Source of the DNA: Bog-756 sp963699085
GTDB lineage: Bacteria; Actinomycetota; Acidimicrobiia; Acidimicrobiales; RAAP-2
DNA: 64,000 nucleotides
Assembly (NCBI GenBank): GCA_963699085.1
Contig: CAVOTH010000001.1
Coordinates: forward strand, 62,001-126,000
Reading direction: 5' to 3'
Of this stretch, positions 25,785-35,200 are shown piece after piece. The notes under the pieces were generated by a model. It was not told the DNA's origin. It saw only the letters and a list, made by a program, of their open reading frames with translations, and ran no database searches. A program made the position numbers and the translations under genes. Numbering within the stretch: position 1 is the first letter of the stretch; each line of letters opens with the position of its first letter.

Positions 25785-26762
25785 ATGGCCCACGACGCAT
25801 CTCCGGAGCCGTCGGGCGCGCCAGGCGTCAAGATCGGCTTCCTCGGACCGGAGGGCACCTTCACCGAGGAGGCTCTGCTGACCGAGCCCGCCTATGCCGG
25901 TGCCGACATCATTCCGTTCGCGTCGTTGGTGGAAGTGCTGGAGTCGGTCCGAGCGGGGACGGTGGACCTTGGGTTCATTCCGCTCGAAAATGCCATCGAG
26001 GGGACTGTCCGGGACATCATCGACAGCCTGGTATTCGATTTCGACCTCCGCATCCAACGCGAAGTGGTCCTCGACATCCATCTCCACCTGATGGCCGCAC
26101 CCGGCACCGCCCTCGCCGACATCGAGCGGGTCGCCTCGATTCCCGTGGCCACGGCCCAGTGCCGACGGTTCCTGACCGAGAACCTGCCCGATGCCGAGAT
26201 GGTGGCGACCAATTCGACGGCGGATGCCGCACGCCTTCTCGGATCAGGCGATCCGGCACTGACCGATCGCCCCACGGCCGCCATTGCGCCCCGACTCGCC
26301 GCTAGCCTCTACGGCCTGGAGATCCTGTCCGAGCGGGTCGAGGACCACCCGGACAACCAGACCCGGTTCATCGCCGTGGCCACTCACGGCATCCCAACGC
26401 CGACAGGTCACGATCGCACGACCATCGCCTGCTTCCAGAACGCCGACCATCCCGGCAGCCTCTATGCCATCCTCGGCCACTTCGCGGCACGGAACATCAA
26501 CCTGTCGAAGTTGGAGTCCCGGCCGACCAAGCAGGCGCTCGGTGACTACTGCTTCATCATCGACTTCGAAGGCCACGTTGCCGATGCCATGGTGGCCGAC
26601 TGCCTCGGTGACCTCCACGCCGAGCTCGCCGGAGTCAAGTTCCTCGGGTCGTACCCTGCGTCAGGTGCAGCTGGGCCAGCCATACGCGCCGAGGCCGACG
26701 AATCCCGCCGGGCGGCCGGCGAGTGGCTGGAAGAGCTCAGGACCGAGATCTCCTACGACTGA
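25785..26762 (+). CDS. pheA: Prephenate dehydratase with ACT domain
   Basis: A 325-residue enzyme that converts prephenate to phenylpyruvate in phenylalanine synthesis. KIGFLGPEGTFTEEAL and LGFIPLENAIEGTV start the catalytic domain; the NQTRFIAVA segment holds the conserved Thr-Arg-Phe active-site motif. The ACT domain (HPGSLYAILGHFAARNINLSKLESRP in two runs, ESRPTK) binds phenylalanine for feedback inhibition. No chorismate mutase domain is fused. It is divergent from larB with only 23 bp between starts. Confidence 0.93.
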   Translation: MAHDASPEPSGAPGVKIGFLGPEGTFTEEALLTEPAYAGADIIPFASLVEVLESVRAGTVDLGFIPLENAIEGTVRDIIDSLVFDFDLRIQREVVLDIHLHLMAAPGTALADIERVASIPVATAQCRRFLTENLPDAEMVATNSTADAARLLGSGDPALTDRPTAAIAPRLAASLYGLEILSERVEDHPDNQTRFIAVATHGIPTPTGHDRTTIACFQNADHPGSLYAILGHFAARNINLSKLESRPTKQALGDYCFIIDFEGHVADAMVADCLGDLHAELAGVKFLGSYPASGAAGPAIRAEADESRRAAGEWLEELRTEISYD

Positions 26763-26871
26763 TCTTCGCTGGAAGCCGGTCGGTGGAACCAACCGGGAGG
26801 GCGGAGTGGGCGGTGAGTAGCGCCTCGCTCTCCAAGGTGACCCGGGTCGGCGACTACCCTGGCCCGCATCG

Positions 26872-26956
26872 GGAGGGATGGCAGAGCGGACAAATGCGCG
26901 GCTCTTGAAAAGCCGTGAGGGGAAACCCTCCGTGGGTTCGAATCCCACTCCCTCCG
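26872..26956 (+). tRNA. tRNA-Ser (anticodon TGA)
   Basis: An 85-nt class II tRNA. The acceptor GGAGGGA pairs with TCCCTCC, the anticodon stem CGGCT/AGCCG encloses loop CTTGAAA (anticodon TGA), a long variable arm (GAGGGGAAACCCTC) follows, and the T arm has GGGTTCGAATCCC. CCA is not encoded. It marks the left edge of an accessory region and its 3' end is duplicated downstream (27094-27108). Confidence 0.97.
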
Positions 26957-27108
26957 CAGTGGCGGTGTTCTATGTCTTGACACATCCGCCTGGACGGCGG
27001 TGTCCGATGTCCTGAATTCACGCACCATGAATCGCCCCAGCAGGTGTCTCCTATGTCTTGACACAGGTGTCGCCAATGTCCGGAAGTCACACACCACTCC
27101 CTCCGCAG
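26945..27108. repeat. Duplicated tRNA-Ser 3' end flanking two diverged IS-end-like repeat units
   Basis: The last bases of the tRNA gene plus three more (CCACTCCCTCCGCAG, 26945-26959) recur exactly at 27094-27108. Between them lie two copies of CTATGTCTTGACACA (26970-26984 and 27051-27065), each followed by related sequence containing GGTGTC, ATGTCC and CACC, so the segment is two diverged ~75-bp units. TGTCTTGACA-type ends are reminiscent of IS481-family termini, but no transposase is present. This is best explained as an integration scar at the tRNA. Confidence 0.6.
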
Positions 27109-27256
27109 GTCAGACGCACTTTTTGGATTCAGGCTGTTAGAAGGGATCCCACAGCGAGGGATGCGGTTCCCGTGTTGAGAGCTGCTGGCACCCCTCCTGG
27201 GCCGCCAGCAGCACCACCGACGGTTTGAGGGCCCGTCCGGCGAGAACACGCCGCCC

Positions 27257-27706
27257 TCAGTTACCTGCCGGCACGGTGATTCCTGTTGAAGGAGTGGCAC
27301 TGTCGCGATTCAGGTACCACCCAGCGCCGAACGTCACCATGGCCCCAAAGCAGCTAAGCCCCATTGCACTCAGGGAACCGTTGCTCAGTGTGGCGACGTA
27401 GATCTCACCAGATGCAAACGCGATCAATACAAATGCCAGTCCAACGCCAGATTCCAGGATCCACGTCAAGTGGTGACTCCGAATGGACCTCACGAAGAGG
27501 ATGAGTGCTGCGAGCACAACAGCTGTCGCGATGACGACATGCAGGAGGATCGTTGGATGGGTGAATGCGAAATTCCAATTCCTCGAGAAGGAACGACCCT
27601 TCGGTATGTCGATGTTGTAGCCGACGAGGGCAACCACGATGACGAGTCCGATGAGGATGCCTCTCGACATGGCCTTGAAGCTCGCCTGGTCAATCCGTGT
27701 CGTCAT
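27257..27706 (-). CDS. Small integral membrane protein
   Basis: A 149-residue protein with four predicted helices (GILIGLVIVVALVGYNI; ILLHVVIATAVVLAALILFV; WILESGVGLAFVLIAFASG; GLSCFGAMVTFGAGWYL). Not recognised as a named family. It is divergent from a TetR-type regulator with an operator-like palindrome between them, so it is the likely target of that regulator. Its composition is less GC-rich than the flanking core genes, in keeping with an acquired segment. ATG 27706 is preferred over ATG 27748, which would lie in the operator. Confidence 0.7.
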   Translation of the reverse strand: MTTRIDQASFKAMSRGILIGLVIVVALVGYNIDIPKGRSFSRNWNFAFTHPTILLHVVIATAVVLAALILFVRSIRSHHLTWILESGVGLAFVLIAFASGEIYVATLSNGSLSAMGLSCFGAMVTFGAGWYLNRDSATPSTGITVPAGN

Positions 27707-27724
27707 GATTCCTCGTCTCTGCTT

Positions 27725-27742
27725 AGGCGTACGCCATACGCT
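27725..27742. promoter_or_regulatory. Candidate TetR operator between divergent genes
   Basis: GGCGTACGCC (27726-27735) is a perfect palindrome, and GCGTA...TACGC forms a second overlapping inverted repeat across 27728-27741. The position, between a TetR-family gene and a divergent membrane-protein gene, is where such operators normally lie. Binding is inference. Confidence 0.45.
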
Positions 27743-27777
27743 TACCATACCAGAGAGGAGGTACGCTCGTTCGGGAC

Positions 27778-28422
27778 ATGCCTCGTCCGCGTTCGCTCGA
27801 CCACACTTCTATCGCCGGTGCCGCCCTCACCGTCGTGGATCGCGAAGGCCTCAGCGCCCTCTCCATGCGATCTCTGGCCGCCGAGCTCGGTATCGGGACG
27901 ATGTCACTCTACCGATATGTGACCGGGCGAGAAGAAGTTGAGCGCCTCATTGTGGACCGCATCTTCCTTGCGGCAGACCCGGACACCGTGGCTCACGACA
28001 GCTGGCAAGAGCAGGTGCGAGGCCTGTCCGAATTGATGCGGTCGGCCATCGCCGATCATGCGGCCGTGATCCCATTGCTACTCGTCCACTTTCAATTCTC
28101 GCCCAGTGCGTGGCGCTGGCTCAATGCCTTGCTGAAGGCATTCACTCAAGCGGGGTTCTCCGCCCAGCAACGCGTCATTGCCGTCCGCACCCTGCAGGCG
28201 TATGTCATCGGAGCGGCACAGGACGAAGTCCTGGTTCCACTAGACGGTGCCGGGACGAACGCTCTCTCGGACTTACCTACCGACGACTACCCCCTTGTTG
28301 TCGAGACTGCCCTGGCAGCACTGTCCATGCCCCCAGGGCAAGAGTTCCAAAGTGGACTAAGGGTCATCTTGGAAGGCCTTGCCACCGGCTTTGCCCGTGA
28401 AGAAGGGGGGCATGACGGGTGA
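27778..28422 (+). CDS. TetR/AcrR family transcriptional regulator
   Basis: A 214-residue repressor-type protein. The N-terminal helix-turn-helix is ALSMRSLAAELGIGTMSLYRYV, and the C-terminal ligand domain is of the TetR_C_1 sort seen in TetR-like tetracycline/drug sensors (VIPLLLVHFQFSPSAWRWLN onwards). It probably represses the divergent membrane protein gene and itself through the palindrome at 27725-27742. ATG 27778 is the first start. Confidence 0.88.
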   Translation: MPRPRSLDHTSIAGAALTVVDREGLSALSMRSLAAELGIGTMSLYRYVTGREEVERLIVDRIFLAADPDTVAHDSWQEQVRGLSELMRSAIADHAAVIPLLLVHFQFSPSAWRWLNALLKAFTQAGFSAQQRVIAVRTLQAYVIGAAQDEVLVPLDGAGTNALSDLPTDDYPLVVETALAALSMPPGQEFQSGLRVILEGLATGFAREEGGHDG

Positions 28423-28449
28423 ACCACCGGAGCGGAACTGCCAGTCACG

Positions 28450-29124
28450 ATGGAGGGGGCGGAATCACTTCAGTCACCAAGGCCGGTTAGGGCGGTCTTC
28501 AGGACACCCACCGCGCTTCAATTCGTTCGGAGGATTGACCCGGCACGGCTTCACGATGCCTATCAGGATGACCTCGGGAGTATGGCGCACGTGTTGCCGA
28601 TCGATCCATGGTCAATGAGCAACGTCGACGGATCGGTCGGTAAAACCCCCTTGGCGATGTGGGTCCTTTGCCTCTGTCGACCGGACGAGAACCGAAGCAA
28701 GCTCGTGTCCATGCGAGGGATCGATTCCAGCATGCCGAGTCGGCGTTGGCTACTAGGCATCGAGCCATTCTTTGAAGGAGGCTGGTTCCATAAGGGCGCT
28801 CGCGGCCAGTCATGGGACGTAGAAGAGAGACTCGGAGCGATTTCCGTACTCGGAGACGTGACGGTCGACCTGACGAACCCTAGGACCCTGCCAGCCAGCA
28901 TCGGCGTTCAGGCATATGCGATCGGCCGAGATGTCGAGGTGCTGGTTCGACCGGGCGCCCGGGTCGAGCTGTCGGGCAGAGCCAACAATGGCCACTTGAA
29001 CAACGAAGTCGCGGAAGCGACGTTCACCGATGACGACCATGTGATCAAGATCTCCGGCCACACCTTCTTGGGCGATGTCAACGTGCGAGCGATCACCGCC
29101 AAAGCGACTACCGGCGATCCGTAA
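28450..29124 (+). CDS. LiaF-like C-terminal domain protein (cell-envelope stress family), N-terminus unusual
   Basis: The C-terminal ~95 residues (AISVLGDVTVDLTNPRTLPA, VEVLVRPGARVELSGRANNG, KISGHTFLGDVNVRAIT) match the beta-helical LiaF/DUF2154-like domain of envelope-stress proteins. The first ~130 residues show no similarity, no membrane helices and a codon choice unlike the rest, so the true start may be further in, or the gene may be a fusion or remnant. It lies between the TetR gene and a convergent exporter operon. Moderate confidence that the C-terminal part is real. Confidence 0.5.
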   Translation: MEGAESLQSPRPVRAVFRTPTALQFVRRIDPARLHDAYQDDLGSMAHVLPIDPWSMSNVDGSVGKTPLAMWVLCLCRPDENRSKLVSMRGIDSSMPSRRWLLGIEPFFEGGWFHKGARGQSWDVEERLGAISVLGDVTVDLTNPRTLPASIGVQAYAIGRDVEVLVRPGARVELSGRANNGHLNNEVAEATFTDDDHVIKISGHTFLGDVNVRAITAKATTGDP

Positions 29125-29189
29125 CCGTGGCAGATCCGCCGAGTGGTGATGCCCGGATCCCAGCAACTGAATACCGGTTGGCCATCAGC

Positions 29190-30398
29190 TCATACGCTCC
29201 ACAGCGCCTGGGTGGGCGACATTCGCGCTGCCCGCAGGGCGGGCATGAGTCCGGCGACGGCGCCGATGATCAGTGAAGCGGCAAAGCCACCAAGCCAGGC
29301 TTCTGGTGGGACGACGGTGGCCCAGCCTTTGGTACGGGCGTACACGGATGTGGACGCGACGCCGAGCGCGACGCCAGCGACGCCGCCAAGGAGGCCGAGA
29401 AAGACCGCTTCGCAGAGAAATTGGGTGCGGATGTGGCCTTTGGTGGCGCCGAGAGCCCGTCGTAGGCCGATCTCGGAGCGGCGTTCGAGGACAGAGATGA
29501 TCATGATGTTGGCGACACCGACCGCGCCGACGAACAGCGCGACGGCCCCGAGACCGAGAAATAGCCCGTTGAGGGCGCTTTTCGCTTCGGCCTGGGCAAC
29601 CAGGACGGAGGAGGGCTGGCTGACGTCGACCTCGCTGGGATTTTCGGGGTTGGAGGTGGCAGCGAGGAGGTCATCGACGGCGTTCACTCGGTCGTCCTGG
29701 ACTCGGACATAGGCAGTGGAGGGATGGCTGTCGAAGCCTAGGTACTTCTCTGCCGCCGGAAAGCCGACCAGAACGGAGGAATCGATGGCGGAGGCGAGCA
29801 CCGCCGGTTTGAGCGTACCGGCCACGTACAACCAGTGTCCGCCGACCCAGATGCGTTCGCCCGGGTAGATGCGGTCGATGCCGAGGCGCTGCGCAGCAGC
29901 GGCGCCGAGGACGGCGACGGGTTCCTGGGCGGTGGCCGCATTGAGGTACTGACCCTTGGCGACGCTGGTGCCGACCACCGAGAGGAGGCCGAGGGACGCG
30001 GCTTGGACTGTCAAGGCGTTGGTGTCGATTGAGGGGATGTATGGACTCCGGTAGGCATTGACGTCGCTCACGGTCCCGGTGGTTTGCACTTCCTGCACGC
30101 CGGAGATCCGGCCGATCATCGATGGCGCCGTGAGGGGCAGTTCGGCGGGTGCCCCGGTGACGCTCTGGCCGTTGCTCACGGTGAGCAGGTTGGTACCGAG
30201 TTGGCTGATCTCGTTGAGCAAGCCGGCCTGAGACGATGACGAGAGGCCGAGGACGGCGACAATGGCAGCGACGCCGATGGCGATTCCGAGAGCGGACAGT
30301 CCGGCCCGCAGCTTCCGTGTGCGTAGTCCGACGGTGGAGAGCCGGGCCAAGTCGGATAGCGGTAACCGCCTCCGGTTCAGGCCTGCGTTGTCGGTCAT
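29190..30398 (-). CDS. ABC transporter permease, MacB/FtsX family
   Basis: A 402-residue permease with one N-terminal helix (AIGVAAIVAVLGL), a ~200-residue extracytoplasmic MacB-type periplasmic core domain and three C-terminal helices in the FtsX domain (GLGAVALFVGAVGVANIMI, AVFLGLLGGVAGVALGV, GFAASLIIGAVAGLMPAL). It ends a three-gene operon with the ATPase and an adaptor, the standard architecture for export of peptides, lipids or antibiotics. Nine bases separate it from the ATPase gene. Confidence 0.9.
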   Translation of the reverse strand: MTDNAGLNRRRLPLSDLARLSTVGLRTRKLRAGLSALGIAIGVAAIVAVLGLSSSSQAGLLNEISQLGTNLLTVSNGQSVTGAPAELPLTAPSMIGRISGVQEVQTTGTVSDVNAYRSPYIPSIDTNALTVQAASLGLLSVVGTSVAKGQYLNAATAQEPVAVLGAAAAQRLGIDRIYPGERIWVGGHWLYVAGTLKPAVLASAIDSSVLVGFPAAEKYLGFDSHPSTAYVRVQDDRVNAVDDLLAATSNPENPSEVDVSQPSSVLVAQAEAKSALNGLFLGLGAVALFVGAVGVANIMIISVLERRSEIGLRRALGATKGHIRTQFLCEAVFLGLLGGVAGVALGVASTSVYARTKGWATVVPPEAWLGGFAASLIIGAVAGLMPALRAARMSPTQALWSV

Positions 30399-30407
30399 GA
30401 CGGGCCT

Positions 30408-31244
30408 TCACTCATGGGCCGGTCGGACGCAGTCTGTGGTCCGTGGCCTGTAGTTGCACGAGCGGGCGGGGGTAGGATCGCGTTCCGACGGTCGGGCGGT
30501 GTCGGCCACGATGTAGCCGTCAAGAATCTCGACCTTGCGGGGCATGCGCTCGGCGACGGCCTGGTCGTGGGTGATGACCACAATGGTGGAGCCGGCCTGG
30601 TGAAGCTCGTCGATCAGAGCCAGAATGGCGTGGCCGGTGGTCTGATCGAGGTTGCCGGTCGGCTCGTCGGCCAGCACGATGGCAGGCTGGCCGACCAACG
30701 CTCGAGCGATGGCGACCCGTTGGCGTTGGCCGCCCGAGAGCTGGGTGGGACGGGCGTGAGGCCGCTGGGCTAGGCCGACCAGATCGAGGGCGTCGAGGGC
30801 CCGGTGACGGCGCTGCTTGAGCGGGATGCCGGCGTAGAGGAGCCCATCGGCCACGTTGTCCAACACGGTCGAGTGCTCGGCCAGGAAGAACTGTTGGAAT
30901 ATGAACCCGATCCGGCTGGCACGTAGATAGGCGACGTCGTCGTCGGCCATGGTGGCTACGTCCAGACCGGTGATCCGTACGTAGCCGCTGGTGGGTCGGT
31001 CGAGGGTTCCCATCAGTTGCAGCAGGGTGGTCTTGCCTGACCCCGAGGGGCCGACGATCCCGACCAGCTCCCCTCGGGCAAATGTGAGATTCACGCCGCG
31101 TAAGGCATGGACGGGCAACTCGCCGGGATAGCTCTTGGTCACGTTGTCGACTTCGAGCACCGGAACCTGTGCCTCGTCGACAACCGAGTCGTCGGCAGTG
31201 GCGACCGGGTGGTTGTCGGGCCTAGGAGGCGGGGCAGGAGTCAT
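30408..31244 (-). CDS. ABC transporter ATP-binding protein, MacB/LolD type
   Basis: A 278-residue ATPase: Walker A GPSGSGKTTLLQ, Q-loop IFQQFFLAEH, signature LSGGQRQRVAIARAL, Walker B IVLADEPTGNLD and H-loop VITHDQAVAE. An N-terminal Pro-rich extension and a C-terminal tail flank the domain. Its ATG overlaps the stop of the adaptor gene (31241-31244, ATGA), so translation is coupled. It powers the permease at 29190. Confidence 0.93.
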   Translation of the reverse strand: MTPAPPPRPDNHPVATADDSVVDEAQVPVLEVDNVTKSYPGELPVHALRGVNLTFARGELVGIVGPSGSGKTTLLQLMGTLDRPTSGYVRITGLDVATMADDDVAYLRASRIGFIFQQFFLAEHSTVLDNVADGLLYAGIPLKQRRHRALDALDLVGLAQRPHARPTQLSGGQRQRVAIARALVGQPAIVLADEPTGNLDQTTGHAILALIDELHQAGSTIVVITHDQAVAERMPRKVEILDGYIVADTARPSERDPTPARSCNYRPRTTDCVRPAHE

Positions 31245-32437
31245 GTAGCCGGGACCACCACGTTCTGTCCGGCGGCCAGCCCCGAGCCAGTGACCTGCAC
31301 CAGACCTTCGGCGTCGTCGAACAGTCCGAGCGAAACCGGCACGAGGTGGTCATTCCCACCTGCGCCGACGACCTCGACGACATAGACATCGCCGGGTTGG
31401 GCCAGCAGCGCGGTCACTGGTACCACCAAGGCGTCACGCACCGTGGCGGTGGTGACGTCGACCTGGACAGGGGCCTGATCCCACATCCCGGTGGCAACCG
31501 GGTCGGAGGGACTGACGTCCATAGTGATGGTCGGTGTACTGCTGATCCCCGAGCTGCCTGACGGGCAGGTGCCGGTTCCCGGTGTGACCGAGCTGGTGGT
31601 GGATCCGCTGGATCCGCTGGATCCGCTGGACCCGCTGGACCCGCTGGACCCGGAGCTCGATGGGCAGGTGGCGACGGTACCCACCGAGGAGACGACACCT
31701 GGGGTCGTCTGGTTGTTGGGCAAAGTGATCGTCACGGTGTCACCGACCGCCACATCGGTCTGCTGCGAGGCATCCAACGCCACCTGTACCTGGCGGCTGG
31801 TCGAGGTTCCCTGCAAGACCGCCTGGCCGGTAACGGTGCTGCCACCGAGCTGGGCGGAGAGGCTCGTGACACGCACTGCAGTGGGTTCGAACACAGCCTG
31901 GCCGAGAGGCAGCGTGCCACTCTGGGTCACTCCCAAGGCGGCCTGAAACTTCTCCAAGGCTCTGGTGGTGGCCGACCCGAAGTAGGAGGAAGTTGCACTC
32001 AGTGCAGCGGGCATGGCGTAACCGAGAGCCACCAGATCCGCGTTGAGCTCGGCAACGTCCGCGCCGCTCGCCCCGTCCGACAGGCTCCGATAGGCAGGCG
32101 TCGAGCCATACAGCAGCCCCACCGGGCTGTCGTTCACTCGATATAGCACCTGGCCTCGAGAGATCACCTGGCCGGGCACGGGCAACTCGGTGTATATCCC
32201 GTTGGCTTGATCGATCACGGAGTACAGCGAACCGTCCGGGCCACCCTGGTAGGTCAGCGTCGCGCTCAGGGAGGTCACGGCCGAGAGCTCCCGCATTTCC
32301 ACCTTCGCCGTGGTCGGCGGCGGCTCCAGTGCGTTAGAGGTCGCCTGCTTTCCACCGGACATAACGACAACTCCGGTAGTGGCTATGGCGACAGCCAGGA
32401 AGGTCACTCCGGCAAACACCCAAGTCTTCCGCTTCAC
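31241..32437 (-). CDS. Membrane-anchored efflux adaptor with peptidoglycan-binding domain
   Basis: A 398-residue HlyD-like protein. It has one N-terminal membrane anchor (WVFAGVTFLAVAIATTGVVV), a lipoyl/beta-barrel-like region, a peptidoglycan-binding domain (about 117-168: SDGASGADVAELNADLVALGY), and a C-terminal beta-barrel. A GSSGSS repeat (about 260-280) is encoded by 9-bp direct repeats at 31600-31650 and may vary between strains. Together with the ATPase and permease it forms the actinobacterial version of a MacAB exporter. The divergent two-component system 0.9 kb away probably controls it. Confidence 0.85.
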   Translation of the reverse strand: MKRKTWVFAGVTFLAVAIATTGVVVMSGGKQATSNALEPPPTTAKVEMRELSAVTSLSATLTYQGGPDGSLYSVIDQANGIYTELPVPGQVISRGQVLYRVNDSPVGLLYGSTPAYRSLSDGASGADVAELNADLVALGYAMPAALSATSSYFGSATTRALEKFQAALGVTQSGTLPLGQAVFEPTAVRVTSLSAQLGGSTVTGQAVLQGTSTSRQVQVALDASQQTDVAVGDTVTITLPNNQTTPGVVSSVGTVATCPSSSGSSGSSGSSGSSGSSGSTTSSVTPGTGTCPSGSSGISSTPTITMDVSPSDPVATGMWDQAPVQVDVTTATVRDALVVPVTALLAQPGDVYVVEVVGAGGNDHLVPVSLGLFDDAEGLVQVTGSGLAAGQNVVVPAT

Positions 32438-32534
32438 TGAATCCCCGTCCCCTGCTCACCTGCGTCGATACCGGTACACCTATTCGCCGTGGCATGGAAT
32501 CTCGACTGCTCAACCTCCGGCCTGCAAGTGCCGG

Positions 32535-33186
32535 TCATCCGCCAAGACCACCGACGGACGGCATCTTCGCCTTGCAGGCGCCCATCGCCGACTGCAGCTG
32601 CGGCGAGCTCGATCCGACGCCGGCGTCGCGAACTTCGCTGCCCGAGAACGTCGGATCAGGGAAGTCCGGCACCCCGTGGGTCGCGGATGCACTGGGCCCA
32701 GGTCAGCCACGCCTGCTGTTGGATGGTGGAGAGCTGCTGGCCGGTGGAGTTCCACGGCGATGGCAGGGCCCTGCACGCTTGGAGAGCTCCTTGAAACGCA
32801 GTCGAATTCGGGTCAATTCCGGTGGTCCTGTACCCGTATCCCCCACTAGGAGTGGGCACGGGATCGGGGAAATTCGGGACGCCGTGGCTGCGCAGGCACT
32901 GGGAGTAAGCCACAGCTTCGGCGAGCGACGACCCCGACCCCGACCCGGTCCCTGACCCCGTCCCCGACCCCGAACCCGAACCCGCCGAAGGTGATCCACT
33001 GGTCGGGCCGACAGTGGGCACCGCCGAACCGCCCGAGCAGCCGGCGACCGTGACCCCGAGGACCACAACTGCCGCCGCCCACAGGAGCGATGGACGCGAG
33101 ATTCCTCGGTGCGACACAACTCGCCCCCGGAGTGTCCGCGCTGAGGGAATGTGACCAGTTACTTCTGTCTGATTGCTGTGGGTCAT
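32535..33186 (-). CDS. Cys-containing lipoprotein with repeated SHGVPNFPDP motif, +1 frameshifted
   Basis: Starts at ATG 33186 with a signal sequence ending in the lipobox VTVAGCSGG, then a GSGSGTGSG linker (6-bp DNA repeats), then two copies of a ~60-residue unit with CLRSHGVPNFPDP. As read, the second copy is cut at 32656 (WAQCIRDPRGAGLP). Dropping one base from GGG at 32678-32680 gives CIRDHGVPDFPDPTF and a natural end at 32535. This family regularly accompanies MacB-type exporters and two-component systems in actinobacteria, where it is probably a surface sensor or accessory protein (inference). Confidence 0.7.
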
Positions 33187-33268
33187 GCCGCCAGTCAAGC
33201 CATTGGGACGTTGCCAGCACATATGCAGTTTTCGATACGCCGACGACATACCCGGTGCGTAGGATGAA

Positions 33269-33970
33269 GTGAATGTGCGTGTGTTGATCGTCGAGGACGA
33301 GCCCTACATGGCAGAAGCCATCCGTGATGGCCTCCGCCTGGAAGCGATCGCCGCCGACATCGCCGGTGACGGTGACACGGCCCTGGAGTTGCTGAGGATC
33401 AATACCTACGACATTGCCGTCCTCGACCGCGATGTTCCCGGTCCCTCTGGTGATGAGATCGCCGAACGCATTGTCGCCTCCGGCTGCGGAATGCCGATCC
33501 TCATGCTCACCGCCGCCGACCGGCTCGACGACAAGGCCTCTGGGTTCGGACTCGGGGCCGACGACTACCTCACCAAACCGTTCGAACTCCAAGAACTCGT
33601 GCTCCGGCTGAGAGCGCTCGACCGCAGGCGCGCCCATAACAGGCCGCCTGTACGAGAGATCGCGGGCCTACGCCTGGATCCATTCCGCCGGGAGATCTTC
33701 CGCGATGGCCGCTACATCCCGCTCACCCGAAAGCAGTTCGCCGTGCTCGAAGTCCTGGTCGCCGCTGAAGGCGGTGTCGTCAGCGCCGAAGAACTGCTGG
33801 AACGGGCGTGGGATGAGCACGCAGACCCGTTCACCAACGCCGTGCGCATCACGGTGTCGGCACTGCGCAAACGCCTCGGCGAGCCCTGGATCATCGTCAC
33901 GGTGACCGGCGTCGGGTACCGCATCGACACGCAACCAAAAACTGAGCCTGAGGGAGGTGGACATGGATAG
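33269..33970 (+). CDS. OmpR-family response regulator
   Basis: A 233-residue regulator: receiver domain (VRVLIVEDEP start, phospho-acceptor Asp53 in AVLDRDVPG, Lys in YLTKPFE) and a winged-helix DNA-binding domain (LTRKQFAVLEVLVAAEGGVV, VRITVSALRKRLG, VTGVGYRI). It overlaps the sensor kinase gene downstream and is divergent from the exporter/lipoprotein genes, its likely targets. Start GTG 33269 has AGGATGA just upstream. Confidence 0.93.
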   Translation: MNVRVLIVEDEPYMAEAIRDGLRLEAIAADIAGDGDTALELLRINTYDIAVLDRDVPGPSGDEIAERIVASGCGMPILMLTAADRLDDKASGFGLGADDYLTKPFELQELVLRLRALDRRRAHNRPPVREIAGLRLDPFRREIFRDGRYIPLTRKQFAVLEVLVAAEGGVVSAEELLERAWDEHADPFTNAVRITVSALRKRLGEPWIIVTVTGVGYRIDTQPKTEPEGGGHG

Positions 33971-35080
33971 AGCCCCGGGCCTGAGTGTTCGTCTCAAACT
34001 CACGCTCAGCTATGCCGGCTTCGTCATGCTCGCCGGCGTCTTACTGCTCGGCGCCGTGTGGCTGTTCCTCCTGCGCTACGTACCCAGAGGCGAGACCGTC
34101 ATCGTTCACAACCAGCAAGTTCTCATAAGGCCCGGTCGTGGCGACCTTCTCCGCCACTTCGCCCCGGCCACGGGCGTCTTGCTGGTGTTCCTGCTGGTCT
34201 TCGGACTCCTCGGAGGGTGGCTTCTCGCCAGCCGGATGCTCGCCCCGCTAGCTCGCATCACCGAGGCAGCCCGGACGGCGACAACCGGATCGCTCTCCCA
34301 CCGAATTCGGCTACCCGGCCGCAGCGACGAGTTTCGCGAACTTGCCGACGACTTTGACACCATGCTCGCCCGTCTCGAGATGCAAATCGCCGAGCAGCAG
34401 AGATTCGCAGCAAATGTCTCCCATGAATTGCGCACCCCGCTGGCCATCACACAGACACTTCTCGACGTTGCCCACAATGACCCGACCTGCGACACCACCG
34501 AACTCGTCGACCGGCTCCGGGTGGTCAATTCGCGAGCGATTCACCTCACCGAAGCCCTGCTCCTACTCAGCCGCGCCGACCAGAAGTCCTTCACGCCGGA
34601 ACCGGTCGACCTATCCCTCATAGCTGAAGAGGCCACCGAGACGCTCCTTCCGCTGGCTGAAAGGCACGGCGTCACCATTGAAACCTCCGGCGAGGTGGCC
34701 GCTGCGCTGGGGTCGGAGACGCTGCTTCTGCAGTTGACCACGAACCTCGTACACAACGCGATCGTGCATAATCTTCCTCGACACGGCTCGGTATGGGTCA
34801 CGACCAGCGTCCGCCCGAGTACTGTGACGCTCAGCGTCGAGAACACTGGGTACGAGGTCGCCCCCTGGTGGTTGCCACGCTTGTCGAGCCGTTTCAGCGC
34901 AGCACCGGACGCATCCGCACCGACCACACCGGTGTCGGTCTCGGCCTGGCGATCGTCAGAAGCATCAGCGAAGCACACGCTGGAACTCTCACGCTCACCC
35001 CCAGGCCCGCTGGGGGGCTCTGCGTCACGGTGCAATTACCCGCAGCGCCTCCCGCGGTGGAAGATGACATTCAGGGATAG
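33963..35080 (+). CDS. Sensor histidine kinase, -1 frameshifted in the ATPase domain
   Basis: Two membrane helices (residues ~16-38 and ~72-91) enclose a short extracellular loop, followed by a HAMP domain, the phospho-accepting H154 in NVSHELRTPLAIT, and the N box LTTNLVHNAIVHN. After ENTGYEVAP the frame drifts into nonsense to 35360. One extra base in the C5 tract 34861-34865 restores LVVATLVEPFQRS, the G box HTGVGLGLAIVRSI and an end at 35080. The corrected ~373-residue protein is a standard kinase. ATG 33963 has AGGGAGG at 33951-33957. Confidence 0.85.
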
Positions 35081-35200
35081 CCACAATGCGAGAGCCATAC
35101 AGGCTGGCGAAGTCGGCCGCACGGGTTCGAACCAACTGGACTTGTCTCCGAACACATCCGGGTCGGCGGATTACGCAACACCCGATGGACATCCTTGGTC

